Below, piece by piece: positions 8,554 through 15,342 of a stretch of 21,869 nt of DNA. This DNA comes from Candidatus Hodarchaeota archaeon. GTDB lineage: Archaea > Asgardarchaeota > Heimdallarchaeia > Hodarchaeales > YT1-039. The DNA lies in NCBI GenBank assembly GCA_016840025.1, contig JAEOTF010000154.1, forward strand, positions 1 to 21,869, in the 5' to 3' direction. How positions within the stretch are numbered: position 1 is the stretch's first letter; each line of letters starts with the position of its first letter. The notes beneath the pieces were generated by a model. That model saw only the letters and a list, made by a program, of their open reading frames with translations. It had not been told where the DNA came from and made no database searches. Made by a program: the position numbers and the translations under genes.

Positions 8554-9354
8554 GTGGATCTGACAGAACAAGTTAAACAGTTCACCTTTAATGCAGGGGC
8601 CGACATTGTTGGTGTAGTATCCGTAGAACATTTGGAAAAAATTACGCCCACTGACCAAAAGCCTTTGAAATTGTTAGAAACTGGGAAAAGTGTCATTGCT
8701 TATGGGATCCCTTTACTTCGTGGTGTGGTCAAGGGGGATACACTTCGTTTGAAGAGATATAATGTGGTTGAAACATGTCGCACTAATGATGAAATCGGGT
8801 TTAAATTAGCTCATTATTTAGAGAGAATGGGTTATGACTCCGTTCTTATTCACGCCGATGCTCCAGTGGATCTTGAAAAAAAAGGAATGCTTGGGGATTT
8901 ATCATTAAGGCATGTCGCTGCTGAGGCGGGATTAGGTGAGATTGGTTTGTCCACTAATTTCCTTTGCAAAATGCATGGTCCTCGGATCTATCTGGGCGCA
9001 GTCATAACTTCTGCAGAATTGACTCCTAACAACAAACCAAAGGAAAAACTGTGTAGAGGTGAAAAATGCCTGCTTTGTCTGAAAGCATGCCCAGTAGGAG
9101 CCATTAAAGAGAATGGTACGAAAGAGCACAAACCCTGCATACCTATGGCGATGCCATTCGGTTTAGGAAAGGTCGTACGTCATTTTAACAAAATTCTGAA
9201 ACAGGAAGATGTCAAAAAACAAACCGACCTAATATTTTCTATAGATACTTACAATCTCTGGCAGTCTATTTTAACGAAATTAGGTGCTTTTGGAGGTTGT
9301 TTCCATTGCATCGAAGTATGTCCAGTAGGGAAGAAGAATCCATCCCGTCAATAA
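8554..9354 (+). CDS. QueG-like 4Fe-4S dicluster protein
   Basis: A 266-residue protein starting at GTG with AAAGGAG nine bases upstream. The middle (GDLSLRHVAAEAGLGEIG, then GPRIYLGAVIT) matches the substrate/cofactor domain of the epoxyqueuosine reductase family. Two ferredoxin-type clusters follow: C167, C172, C175, C179 (ending CP) and C249, C252, C256 (ending CP), with C195 available as an extra ligand. True QueG enzymes are roughly 100 residues longer and reduce epoxyqueuosine in tRNA with cobalamin. This shorter form belongs to a broader archaeal and anaerobe group whose reaction is not established, so the gene symbol is withheld. It is probably cytoplasmic and oxygen-sensitive. The small ORF just upstream may be functionally linked. 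Confidence 0.82.
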   Translation: MDLTEQVKQFTFNAGADIVGVVSVEHLEKITPTDQKPLKLLETGKSVIAYGIPLLRGVVKGDTLRLKRYNVVETCRTNDEIGFKLAHYLERMGYDSVLIHADAPVDLEKKGMLGDLSLRHVAAEAGLGEIGLSTNFLCKMHGPRIYLGAVITSAELTPNNKPKEKLCRGEKCLLCLKACPVGAIKENGTKEHKPCIPMAMPFGLGKVVRHFNKILKQEDVKKQTDLIFSIDTYNLWQSILTKLGAFGGCFHCIEVCPVGKKNPSRQ

Positions 9355-9549
9355 TCACTAAACTGCCTTACTATCCCTCTTATTTTCTATGACTATGTTT
9401 CTTCTTCATAAATTAAATCCTCTCAAAAAATTAGTTGAAAACCCCAATACACTTTTTCTTTTTTTAGGTTTGATAGATACAAATAGGATAACATTAGTAT
9501 TACTCTTGTTAATTTAACCAACGTCTAACGAGATAATTTAATTTTCTGT

Positions 9550-9924
9550 TCTGGAAACATCATCTGTTAAATTGGATAGAGAATTTCTCACCTTAAATGA
9601 CTTTTTTAACAAAGCACATGACTGAAGTTATTGAACCTAATCGCAAAATTCCAGCTGTAACTGAGAAAGCACTCCCCGAAACCATCAAAGATATAACTGT
9701 TGAGATATACACGATTAAATCACTTGACCACTAGCTCACAAACTCTTCCTTTTACTTCATCCAGTACAACGACAACAACAACTGCCAAGTCTCAAACAAC
9801 CAGTGTAACAACAACTACCAAGTCTCAAACAACCGGTAATAGTACTTTTGGATTTGAGCTTATTAGCATAATCTTCGGTATTCTCACAATAGGAATGTAC
9901 TATAGAAGAAAGAAATTATCTTAA
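9550..9924 (+). pseudogene. Decayed C-terminal end of a cell-surface protein
   Basis: Three reading-frame pieces line up as one broken gene. Piece one (SVKLDREFLTLNDFF) stops at 9625. Piece two, from about 9597, gives MTEVIEPNRKIPAVTEK and stops at 9734. Piece three, open to TAA 9922-9924, is a Thr/Ser-rich linker with two KSQTT units, then FGFELISIIFGILTIGMYY and a basic RRKK tail. Linker, hydrophobic helix and basic end form the classic layout of archaeal C-terminal surface anchors (PGF-CTERM-like class). The third piece alone could be read as a 74-residue ORF from TTG 9700, but it has no signal peptide or ribosome binding site. A short membrane protein remains possible. An upstream ectodomain is missing. 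Confidence 0.5.
9785..9837 (+). repeat. Direct repeat coding a Thr/Ser linker
   Basis: A 20-base unit, CCAAGTCTCAAACAACCAGT, recurs 33 bases downstream with one change (AGT to GGT). It codes KSQTT twice in the Thr-rich linker of the decayed surface protein, a typical way such linkers expand. Confidence 0.7.
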
Positions 9925-10057
9925 TGGCGCTTTTTCCTTGAGCTTGTGCTCGATGTCCAAGTTTGACCCAAAATTTGGGATCAGTTGACAACCCTTTGAG
10001 ACCATTTTTGGTGTCGCCGCTCTCTATATCTTGTCCCAATCCGAAGTTGAACAGCTC

Positions 10058-10113
10058 TTTACCAAGTAGTCACCTAGGAGCGAGTTTTTACCAAGTAGTC
10101 GCCTAGGAGCGAG
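10058..10113. repeat. Tandem direct repeat, 27 bases twice
   Basis: Copies at 10058-10084 and 10087-10113 differ at one base (A/G at position 15) and are separated by TT. Each contains ACCAAGTAGTC followed by CCTAGGAGCGAG, with the palindrome CCTAGG inside. It lies in gene-free sequence. Two copies without unique spacers do not make a CRISPR array. A protein-binding site pair or a remnant of a mobile element is possible. Confidence 0.75.
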
Positions 10114-10294
10114 GGAACTTTTAACACAAGAACGTACGGGGTATGTTTAACTGTATATACCCTAGAATATACTTTTCAAAACCTAACCAACGTTAAACGA
10201 CATCATATGATTCAAGTTACATTTGAAGAAAAAAGAATAATTCAGATAAAAACTCCCTCTTCACAAGAACTAATAACAAGGTCATTGATTTGGG

Positions 10295-10492
10295 TTAATA
10301 CTGTGTCTCCACTTCTTTATCTGCAACCAAATCTTCTCGTTCTATCTCCACTTCTGCTATTTGTCTTTCTAGAAAAGAACGAAGGTGATCTTTTTTACAG
10401 GCTTCCATAGGAATATCACGGAGTTTTATTAATTCTCCTTCCAATCTCTCTAATTCTGACTCTAATTCCTGTAATCTGATTTGTGGATCCAT
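10295..10492 (-). CDS. Small charged coiled-coil protein
   Basis: A 65-residue protein from ATG 10492, highly rich in Glu, Leu and Arg with heptad-like spacing (IRLQELESELERLEGELIKL, then FLERQIAEVEIEREDL). It is predicted to form one or two helices that pair as a coiled coil, in the cytoplasm. It starts 19 bases after the stop of the M42 aminopeptidase on the same strand, so the two are probably co-transcribed and it might act as a partner of that enzyme. No family was recognised. A plus-strand ORF overlapping it has an unnatural composition and is rejected. Confidence 0.68.
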   Translation of the reverse strand: MDPQIRLQELESELERLEGELIKLRDIPMEACKKDHLRSFLERQIAEVEIEREDLVADKEVETQY

Positions 10493-10511
10493 TATTAAAC
10501 TCTCAGAAATA

Positions 10512-11564
10512 TTAATTATTATCAGAATCTTTAGTGGTTAAATAAGCCCAAACCAAACGCGTCGTATTCATCAATCCATCTAAATGAGTTCTTTCCAAGG
10601 CATGGGAAGCATGAACTCCTGGGCCAACTAGTGCTGTTCGGATATTATTTCCCCCTCGTAACGCTGCACTGCCATCTGAGCTATAACTTGGATAAATGTC
10701 AATTGCATAGGCTAAATTGTTAGCTTTTGCCAAATTAATTAAATGACCAGTTAAATTGTAATCATACGGACCCGAGGAATCTTTAGCACAAATCGATACT
10801 ACATATTCAGTTGTTTCTAAATCATCTCCAATTGCCCCCATGTCGACAACTAACATTTCATCGACTTCTGGTGGAAGATAACTCGCCCCATGCCCTACCT
10901 CTTCATAAGTTGAGATGAGGATGATTGTGTTATACAATGGTTCGGTCTTTTCTCGCGATAAACGTTCCAGAATACTCATTATAATCGCTACGGATGCCTT
11001 ATCATCCAAGTGTCGACTTTTAACGAATTTTTGGGGAGTAGTAATGGTACGTGAATCAAAAGCAATGAAATCACCGGCTTGGATCCCTAGTGCTTGGACT
11101 TCTTCCTTTTTCGAGACCCGTTCATCTAAACGAATTTCCATATTTTCTTCAGTACGCTTTTGGTTACGTGTTTTTGCACCATACACATGACCCGAGGGTT
11201 TTGTAGTTAATATTGTGCCGGTATAGGTCTTTCCATCCCTTGTGAAAATGGAACAATATTCACCTTCCACAGAATGTTGGTTAAATCCTCCAATAGAAGT
11301 ATAACGAATATTTCCATTATCTTTAATAGAGCGAACCATCGCCCCAAGTGTATCGATGTGAGCTGAGAGAGAAACAGTTCGCTTCGAGTTTTGACCGGGC
11401 AAATAAATTAGTAAACAGCCTTTTACAGTCAATTCAGTTCGATAACCCACACGTTCGGCTTCTTTTTTCACCTTATTAATCGCTAGGTGAGTGTAACCCG
11501 AAGGGGATGGGGTTTTCAATATAGTTTCTAAGAAAGATAGTAGATAATCAGTATTAAAACTCAT
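10512..11564 (-). CDS. M42-family metalloaminopeptidase (TET/FrvX-like)
   Basis: A 350-residue, full-length M42 peptidase. The dinuclear metal site is visible: H69-x-D71 in SAHIDT, the bridging D187 in HLDD, the catalytic and metal-binding pair E221-E222 in TYEEVG, D241 in VVDMG and H321 in GPGVHASH. A conserved insertion around residues 90-180 forms the PDZ-like domain used for assembly. Archaeal relatives form hollow dodecamers that trim short peptides from their N-termini, acting downstream of the proteasome; which residue is preferred cannot be read here. ATG 11564 is used although the upstream ribosome binding signal is weak. It leads a two-gene unit with the small coiled-coil gene and is divergent from the PrsW-like gene. 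Confidence 0.93.
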   Translation of the reverse strand: MSFNTDYLLSFLETILKTPSPSGYTHLAINKVKKEAERVGYRTELTVKGCLLIYLPGQNSKRTVSLSAHIDTLGAMVRSIKDNGNIRYTSIGGFNQHSVEGEYCSIFTRDGKTYTGTILTTKPSGHVYGAKTRNQKRTEENMEIRLDERVSKKEEVQALGIQAGDFIAFDSRTITTPQKFVKSRHLDDKASVAIIMSILERLSREKTEPLYNTIILISTYEEVGHGASYLPPEVDEMLVVDMGAIGDDLETTEYVVSICAKDSSGPYDYNLTGHLINLAKANNLAYAIDIYPSYSSDGSAALRGGNNIRTALVGPGVHASHALERTHLDGLMNTTRLVWAYLTTKDSDNN

Positions 11565-11672
11565 AATGCTTATTTAATTCTTCTAATTTTATCTTTATCT
11601 TATTAAGTAGACCAAAATATCAATGAACTACATTTGATTGACTCTGGTTAATTCGTAAAGAGGTTGATTAAG

Positions 11673-12392
11673 ATGCCCAATAACGTTTTATGGTATGTTG
11701 CTGGACTTGCTTTCCTTCTTGCCTTTGTGGTTGTGCTATTTTTCTGGTATAGAGACAAATATGAACGTGAACCGCCCGTTAGAATTGGATATGCATTTCT
11801 GATTGGATGTTTGTCAACTATCCCTCCTCTGATAACCAACAGCATTGGTTTTCTAATACTTGGAGAAATTATCGTTGTATGTGTCCTTGCTCCGATTTTT
11901 GAAGAAACTTCCAAGGGGTTTGGCATTTATATAATGCGAAATGACCAAGAAATGGATGGTATGATGGACGGTCTCGTGTATGGGGCAAGTATCGGGGCAG
12001 GCTTCGCTTTCATCGAAAATATTCTCTATGGTCTCAATATGTTCGATCTATCAGAAAATTTAGCTGCTGCACTAGGGTTAACAGTATTTCGTAGTATTGT
12101 CATGCCAATTGGACACAGCCTTTATACAGGAACAACAGGATCCGAATTCGGTAAGAATAAACTTGACGGGGTTATTAGTAAGCCTTGGTATGGTCTTGGG
12201 ATAGCAATTCTAATGCATGCTGGATGGAATACCTGTGCTACTATTGTAGGGATTTTTGCTGAAGATATTCCTGAACTCACGTTATTAACACTCTTCATAA
12301 TTGTATTCTATGCTTGGTTTCTCAATCGTAAGATGAATGAGGCCTTAGCACTGGAACGTCCAGACAAACTGAGGAGTAAACGATCAATTTAG
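11673..12392 (+). CDS. PrsW-like intramembrane metalloprotease
   Basis: The product is 239 residues from ATG 11673, with AGAGG nine bases upstream; a TTG nine bases earlier is in frame but less well placed. Seven to eight hydrophobic segments are apparent. After the first, WYRDKYEREP is the family's cytosolic signature. PrsW/CPBP-type motifs follow: E77-E78-T-S-K81, F-x-x-E115-N116, H148 in GHSLYTG, and H182-x-x-x-N186 in HAGWN. In bacteria PrsW starts the cleavage of a membrane anti-sigma factor. Archaea lack that pathway, so the substrate here is unknown. The PPP phosphatase gene begins 32 bases after its stop on the same strand, suggesting an operon coupling membrane proteolysis with dephosphorylation. 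Confidence 0.88.
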   Translation: MPNNVLWYVAGLAFLLAFVVVLFFWYRDKYEREPPVRIGYAFLIGCLSTIPPLITNSIGFLILGEIIVVCVLAPIFEETSKGFGIYIMRNDQEMDGMMDGLVYGASIGAGFAFIENILYGLNMFDLSENLAAALGLTVFRSIVMPIGHSLYTGTTGSEFGKNKLDGVISKPWYGLGIAILMHAGWNTCATIVGIFAEDIPELTLLTLFIIVFYAWFLNRKMNEALALERPDKLRSKRSI

Positions 12393-12424
12393 ATAATTTT
12401 CTGTAAGAGTAAAAGACAAAAAAA

Positions 12425-13315
12425 GTGTTTTTTCTTCGACAACAGCTGGGTATTGGTTTGAATTACAGCGCTTTTCTTAAAGAGCAAGAGCTATTACGTC
12501 AAAAAATCAGCACAAATGATCTCCCTTATTTGAAAGCTCGTTTAGAAACTGTGAAAACTATACTTGAACAAGAACCTACACTTATTGTTCTCAAAAATAA
12601 CAAACATAAAACTTTAGTTATTGGAGATACCCATGGGGACATTATTTCAACCCAATTAGCCGTGAAACGCTTCTATAAGAAGAATGTAAAACAACTAGTT
12701 TTTCTTGGGGATTATGTTGATAGAGGTGCAGAGGATGTCCTTAATTTACATTTAGTGTTCTGGTTAAAGATATCCCATCCTGATCAAGTTTTTCTCCTGA
12801 GGGGAAATCATGAAACGCATGAAATAAACCTTTTTTATGGATTCAAGAATCACTTAAAGGAATTAGGACAAAATAAACTCATTCCGCTCTATGACACCGT
12901 TTTTGGTGAATTACCTCTCGCTCTACAGTTAAATGACATATTAATGGTTCATGGTGGTTTAGTAGAAGGTCTAGAAACCCTTGAAGAACTCGCTTCTTTA
13001 AAAAAAGAAATTAATCCGAGTGATCCTCGTGTTACAGAGCTAATGTGGAATGATCCGCATGAAAGCACAGATAAATTTTTGGTTAGTTATCTTCGCGGTG
13101 GAGGCACCAAAGTATTCGGAGAAAAACAATTAGATTCTTTTTTAAAGGCTAACTCTCTTCGTAGACTGATACGTGCTCATGAACCAGTAGATGACGGCTA
13201 TGTTAGCTACTGGAATGGAAAATTATGGACAGTGTTTAGCGCCTGTGAACATTATGGCTGTAAACGCGGATTTCTGGAGATAAAAAAGAAAAAAATTCGA
13301 GGGGGCGTTTTGTAG
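12425..13315 (+). CDS. PPP-family serine/threonine protein phosphatase (PP1/PP2A-like)
   Basis: A 296-residue protein carrying all core PPP motifs: GDTHGD (D68, H70), GDYVDRG (D96, D99, R100), LLRGNHE (R126, N128, H129), H176 in MVHGG, the MWNDP segment at 207-211, and H252 in RAHEPVDDGY. Spacing runs close to that of eukaryotic PP1. The C-terminal SAPNYC motif of eukaryotes is replaced by SACEHYGCKRG, so toxin-binding and loop features differ. The enzyme should use two metal ions to remove phosphate from Ser/Thr. The start is GTG 12425, as no ATG occurs before the conserved core; an N-terminal helical extension of about 60 residues precedes it. It is probably co-transcribed with the PrsW-like gene. 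Confidence 0.93.
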   Translation: MFFLRQQLGIGLNYSAFLKEQELLRQKISTNDLPYLKARLETVKTILEQEPTLIVLKNNKHKTLVIGDTHGDIISTQLAVKRFYKKNVKQLVFLGDYVDRGAEDVLNLHLVFWLKISHPDQVFLLRGNHETHEINLFYGFKNHLKELGQNKLIPLYDTVFGELPLALQLNDILMVHGGLVEGLETLEELASLKKEINPSDPRVTELMWNDPHESTDKFLVSYLRGGGTKVFGEKQLDSFLKANSLRRLIRAHEPVDDGYVSYWNGKLWTVFSACEHYGCKRGFLEIKKKKIRGGVL

Positions 13316-13364
13316 TAATATATCATAAACAAAATTGATAGTGAATTATAAAATACTGTTTTCT

Positions 13365-14537
13365 TTAATTCGCTCGGTTTTTCGGATGAGATGAAGAACT
13401 GAGAAGACCTGAACGGACAGCTAAATGGATTCCCTGTTTATAATACCACTCAGCTGATTTATAATCTCCTAATTCTCTAAAAACATCTGCTAGCCCTAGT
13501 AATCCATAAGTTAGATCATTGTTATCTCCAAATGTTTCAGCAACACGACAAATCCTGTTTAATGATTCTAAGGCCCCTTCCAAATCCCCAAGCGCTTTTT
13601 GATAGGAAACTAAATTACCTAACGGGCCAATTTCTAACCATATCGCACCCGATGAGACTGCTTTTTGAAATGACCTTTCAAAGAAATTATATGCCTTTTC
13701 TGAGTTTCCTGCACTTGCTAACGCAATTCCAACACGATTTAAAAGCATTGATTCAAGGTGATGAGCATTGATTTGCTGTACTAGTTCTAATGCTTCATCA
13801 TGCTTTTCTAGGGCTAAGCTTGACATATTTTGATATTCTAATGCTTGTCCCCATACCATGAGTGCCATTGCTGTTAAGAATCGATTTCCATCTGTTTTAC
13901 TGGCATTATACGCAGTTTTACAGATGGATACTGCCTTTTCAGGAGTTCCCCTTTTCTTTGTTAGAGTATATGCATAACGAACATCTACTAAAGAGAGTGC
14001 TTGCCCAATCCAAGCATCTTGTGAAACCAGTGATTCTTCGAAAACGTTTTGAGCCTCATTTTGTAGTTTTTCTACTTCATCATATTGTCTTAACACAGAA
14101 TAGCAGAAAGAAAGTGCGCCAAGGGCTTCAATTGCTACAAAATCATCTCCTTCATTAGTTACCTGTTCATAAGCTTGTTTAATTTTCGCAAGGGCATCTT
14201 TACTCTCCCCTCTGAAGAGTTGTGCGAAACCTGCAAGGTATTTTGTTCCCGGGTGAGCTTTAAGTGAATAAAGAGCGATAAGTCGCTTTAATTTTCCGGA
14301 AAAAAAGAGATATTTTGCATAAAGATAATGAAATTCACTATTTCTATCCATTTTCGTTGTAAAGGTGATTATACTGTTTCCAAAGACTTCCCATGGATTA
14401 TGTTGAGCCGCTTTTTTTTCCTCTAGTTTCTCCTGATAATTTTGAATTAATAGCTCAAGATCTTTACTAGAGATGCGTGAGTAATGAATACTAAAATCAC
14501 GGGGTAAAATATTCCTATCATCGGGCACTCTAGTCAC
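13365..14537 (-). CDS. Tetratricopeptide-repeat (TPR) protein
   Basis: A 390-residue, Ala/Leu-rich helical protein. From about residue 70 to the end, helix pairs of 34-40 residues repeat, with TPR features such as small residues in the first helix and Y/F-x-x-A/G-L in the second. Examples are KAYNFFERSFQKAV, GDLEGALESLNRI and GDYKSAEWYYKQGIHLA. TPRs are protein-protein docking scaffolds, so no reaction is expected. No signal peptide or membrane helix is seen. The start is GTG 14535-14537. The sequence ahead of it contains GGAGAG, which is duplicated by a 33-base tandem duplication (14549-14613). Transcription converges with the PPP phosphatase gene, 49 bases away. The partner is unknown. Confidence 0.85.
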   Translation of the reverse strand: MTRVPDDRNILPRDFSIHYSRISSKDLELLIQNYQEKLEEKKAAQHNPWEVFGNSIITFTTKMDRNSEFHYLYAKYLFFSGKLKRLIALYSLKAHPGTKYLAGFAQLFRGESKDALAKIKQAYEQVTNEGDDFVAIEALGALSFCYSVLRQYDEVEKLQNEAQNVFEESLVSQDAWIGQALSLVDVRYAYTLTKKRGTPEKAVSICKTAYNASKTDGNRFLTAMALMVWGQALEYQNMSSLALEKHDEALELVQQINAHHLESMLLNRVGIALASAGNSEKAYNFFERSFQKAVSSGAIWLEIGPLGNLVSYQKALGDLEGALESLNRICRVAETFGDNNDLTYGLLGLADVFRELGDYKSAEWYYKQGIHLAVRSGLLSSSSHPKNRAN

Positions 14538-14548
14538 TCTTCTTTTTT

Positions 14549-14613
14549 CTCTCCTTTTCCCTCAAAAACCTTTTCAATAAACTCTCCTTTTCCCTCAAAA
14601 ACCTTTTCAATAA
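14549..14613. repeat. Tandem duplication, 33-base period
   Basis: A 32-base sequence at 14549-14580 is repeated without change at 14582-14613, with a single A between. It starts CTCTCCTTTTCCC on the plus strand. On the minus strand each copy ends in GGAAAAGGAGAG, a ribosome-binding-site-like block directed at the TPR gene. Perfect identity suggests a recent slippage event that doubled the leader or promoter of that gene. Confidence 0.9.
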
Positions 14614-14644
14614 CTATTCGATGATTTATACTGTTACAAGGGTA

Positions 14645-14664
14645 AAGAGAAACTTCTTTCTCTT
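14645..14664. promoter_or_regulatory. Inverted repeat ahead of the NikR-like gene, candidate operator
   Basis: Perfect 8-base arms AAGAGAAA and TTTCTCTT flank the 4-base spacer CTTC. The dyad ends 18 bases before the NikR-like ATG, a position where a bound protein could block transcription or initiation. A similar 7-4-7 dyad (AAGAAAT/ATTTCTT) stands before the transporter gene, so autoregulation plus transporter control is proposed. This is inference from symmetry only. Confidence 0.45.
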
Positions 14665-14682
14665 CTTTGTGGTGTATTAACA

Positions 14683-15114
14683 ATGAAAATTATCTCTCTC
14701 TCACTATCAGAGAATCTAATATCTGAACTCGATCGAATTGTTGAAGAACGCGATTATTCCTCTCGAAGTGAGGCGATGCGGGATGCAATTCGGGATCTAG
14801 TCGGAGGGTTTGATGAGAATGCAGAAGACCCCACTCAAGCCGTTGTTATCCTCATTTACCGGCAAGAAATGAATGTAGAAACACGATTAGGTACATTAGA
14901 ACATCAATTTGAGGGATTAATAGATACCAGAACACATCGGCACATCCGCGACATAGGTCCCGAGGGCTGCGATTATTGCTTTGATTCGTTTTTAGTTAGC
15001 GGACAATTGAAAGAAATTAAGCTGTTATTTGGGAAATTAAGGGCAATTAAAGGCGTTTTACAGGCTAAAATCGCTTTGGTAAGCTTCCCTACCACAAAAT
15101 GCATCGATGAATAA
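14683..15114 (+). CDS. NikR-like metal-responsive transcriptional regulator
   Basis: A 143-residue protein of typical NikR length. Residues 1-45 form a ribbon-helix-helix DNA-binding domain (SLSENLISELDRIVEE, then RSEAMRDAIRDLV). Residues 50-135 form the ACT-like sensor domain. The NikR metal ligands have clear counterparts: H74, H85 and H87 in RTHRHI, and C96 in EGCDYC, with C99 as a possible extra ligand. In E. coli NikR the site H76, H87, H89, C95 binds nickel; the extra Cys could shift selectivity. The adjacent gene encodes a zinc-type exporter rather than a nickel importer, so the sensed metal may be zinc, cobalt or nickel. An inverted repeat at 14645-14664 suggests autoregulation. Confidence 0.87.
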   Translation: MKIISLSLSENLISELDRIVEERDYSSRSEAMRDAIRDLVGGFDENAEDPTQAVVILIYRQEMNVETRLGTLEHQFEGLIDTRTHRHIRDIGPEGCDYCFDSFLVSGQLKEIKLLFGKLRAIKGVLQAKIALVSFPTTKCIDE

Positions 15115-15196
15115 GATTTTCTCTCAACTTGGTGAATTCAAGAATTGAATATTGCTAATAACTTTGGTTCTTGTTCTTCACTGTCTTTAATGACTA

Positions 15197-15223
15197 CTCA
15201 ATATTATTTTTGTACTTATTGAG
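15197..15223. promoter_or_regulatory. Dyad in the NikR-CDF intergenic region
   Basis: Perfect 7-base arms CTCAATA and TATTGAG are separated by 13 bases, giving 20 bases between arm centres, about two helical turns. That geometry suits a tetrameric NikR-type regulator, whose known bacterial site has two 6-base half-sites 16 bases apart. The sequence differs from that site, and a 3' hairpin for the regulator transcript is an alternative. Confidence 0.35.
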
Positions 15224-15273
15224 AGTCCTACCACTCTTACCCCTATTTTTCGGGTTATTCAGACAACTTTAAG

Positions 15274-15291
15274 AAGAAATGTTAATTTCTT
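15274..15291. promoter_or_regulatory. Inverted repeat ahead of the CDF transporter gene, candidate operator
   Basis: Perfect 7-base arms AAGAAAT and ATTTCTT flank the spacer GTTA, the same spacer length as the dyad ahead of the NikR-like gene. It ends 51 bases before the transporter GTG, just upstream of an A/T-rich block (about 15292-15310) that could be the TATA element. A regulator bound here could control transporter transcription. Confidence 0.42.
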
Positions 15292-15342
15292 AATAGTAAA
15301 AAATGTAAATAAGCGAAAGAATATAATGTTTTGGAGATAATA

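Larger units (their letters stand above)
9355..10294. other. Gene-poor region of about 940 bases
   Basis: No intact gene is seen between the QueG-like gene and the coiled-coil gene. The stretch holds a decayed surface-protein end (about 9550-9924), a 13-base palindrome with CCCAAA/TTTGGG arms at 9967-9979, an imperfect hairpin GAGACCA/TGGTGTC at 9998-10015 and a 27-base tandem repeat at 10058-10113. This clustering suggests past rearrangement or insertion. A plus-strand ORF at 10207-10410 is judged a shadow. Confidence 0.55.

Noticed and set aside
10058..10113. CRISPR array
   Set aside because: Only two units, separated by two bases, with no spacers and no cas genes nearby.
10207..10410. Plus-strand ORF of 67 codons
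   Set aside because: It overlaps the coiled-coil gene antisense, has no ribosome binding site and shows a Leu/Pro/Ser composition typical of antisense translation of Glu/Arg-rich helices.
15115..15342. Small gene between the NikR-like and CDF genes
   Set aside because: Only a 13-codon ORF overlapping the regulator stop is present; the region is better explained as regulatory DNA.
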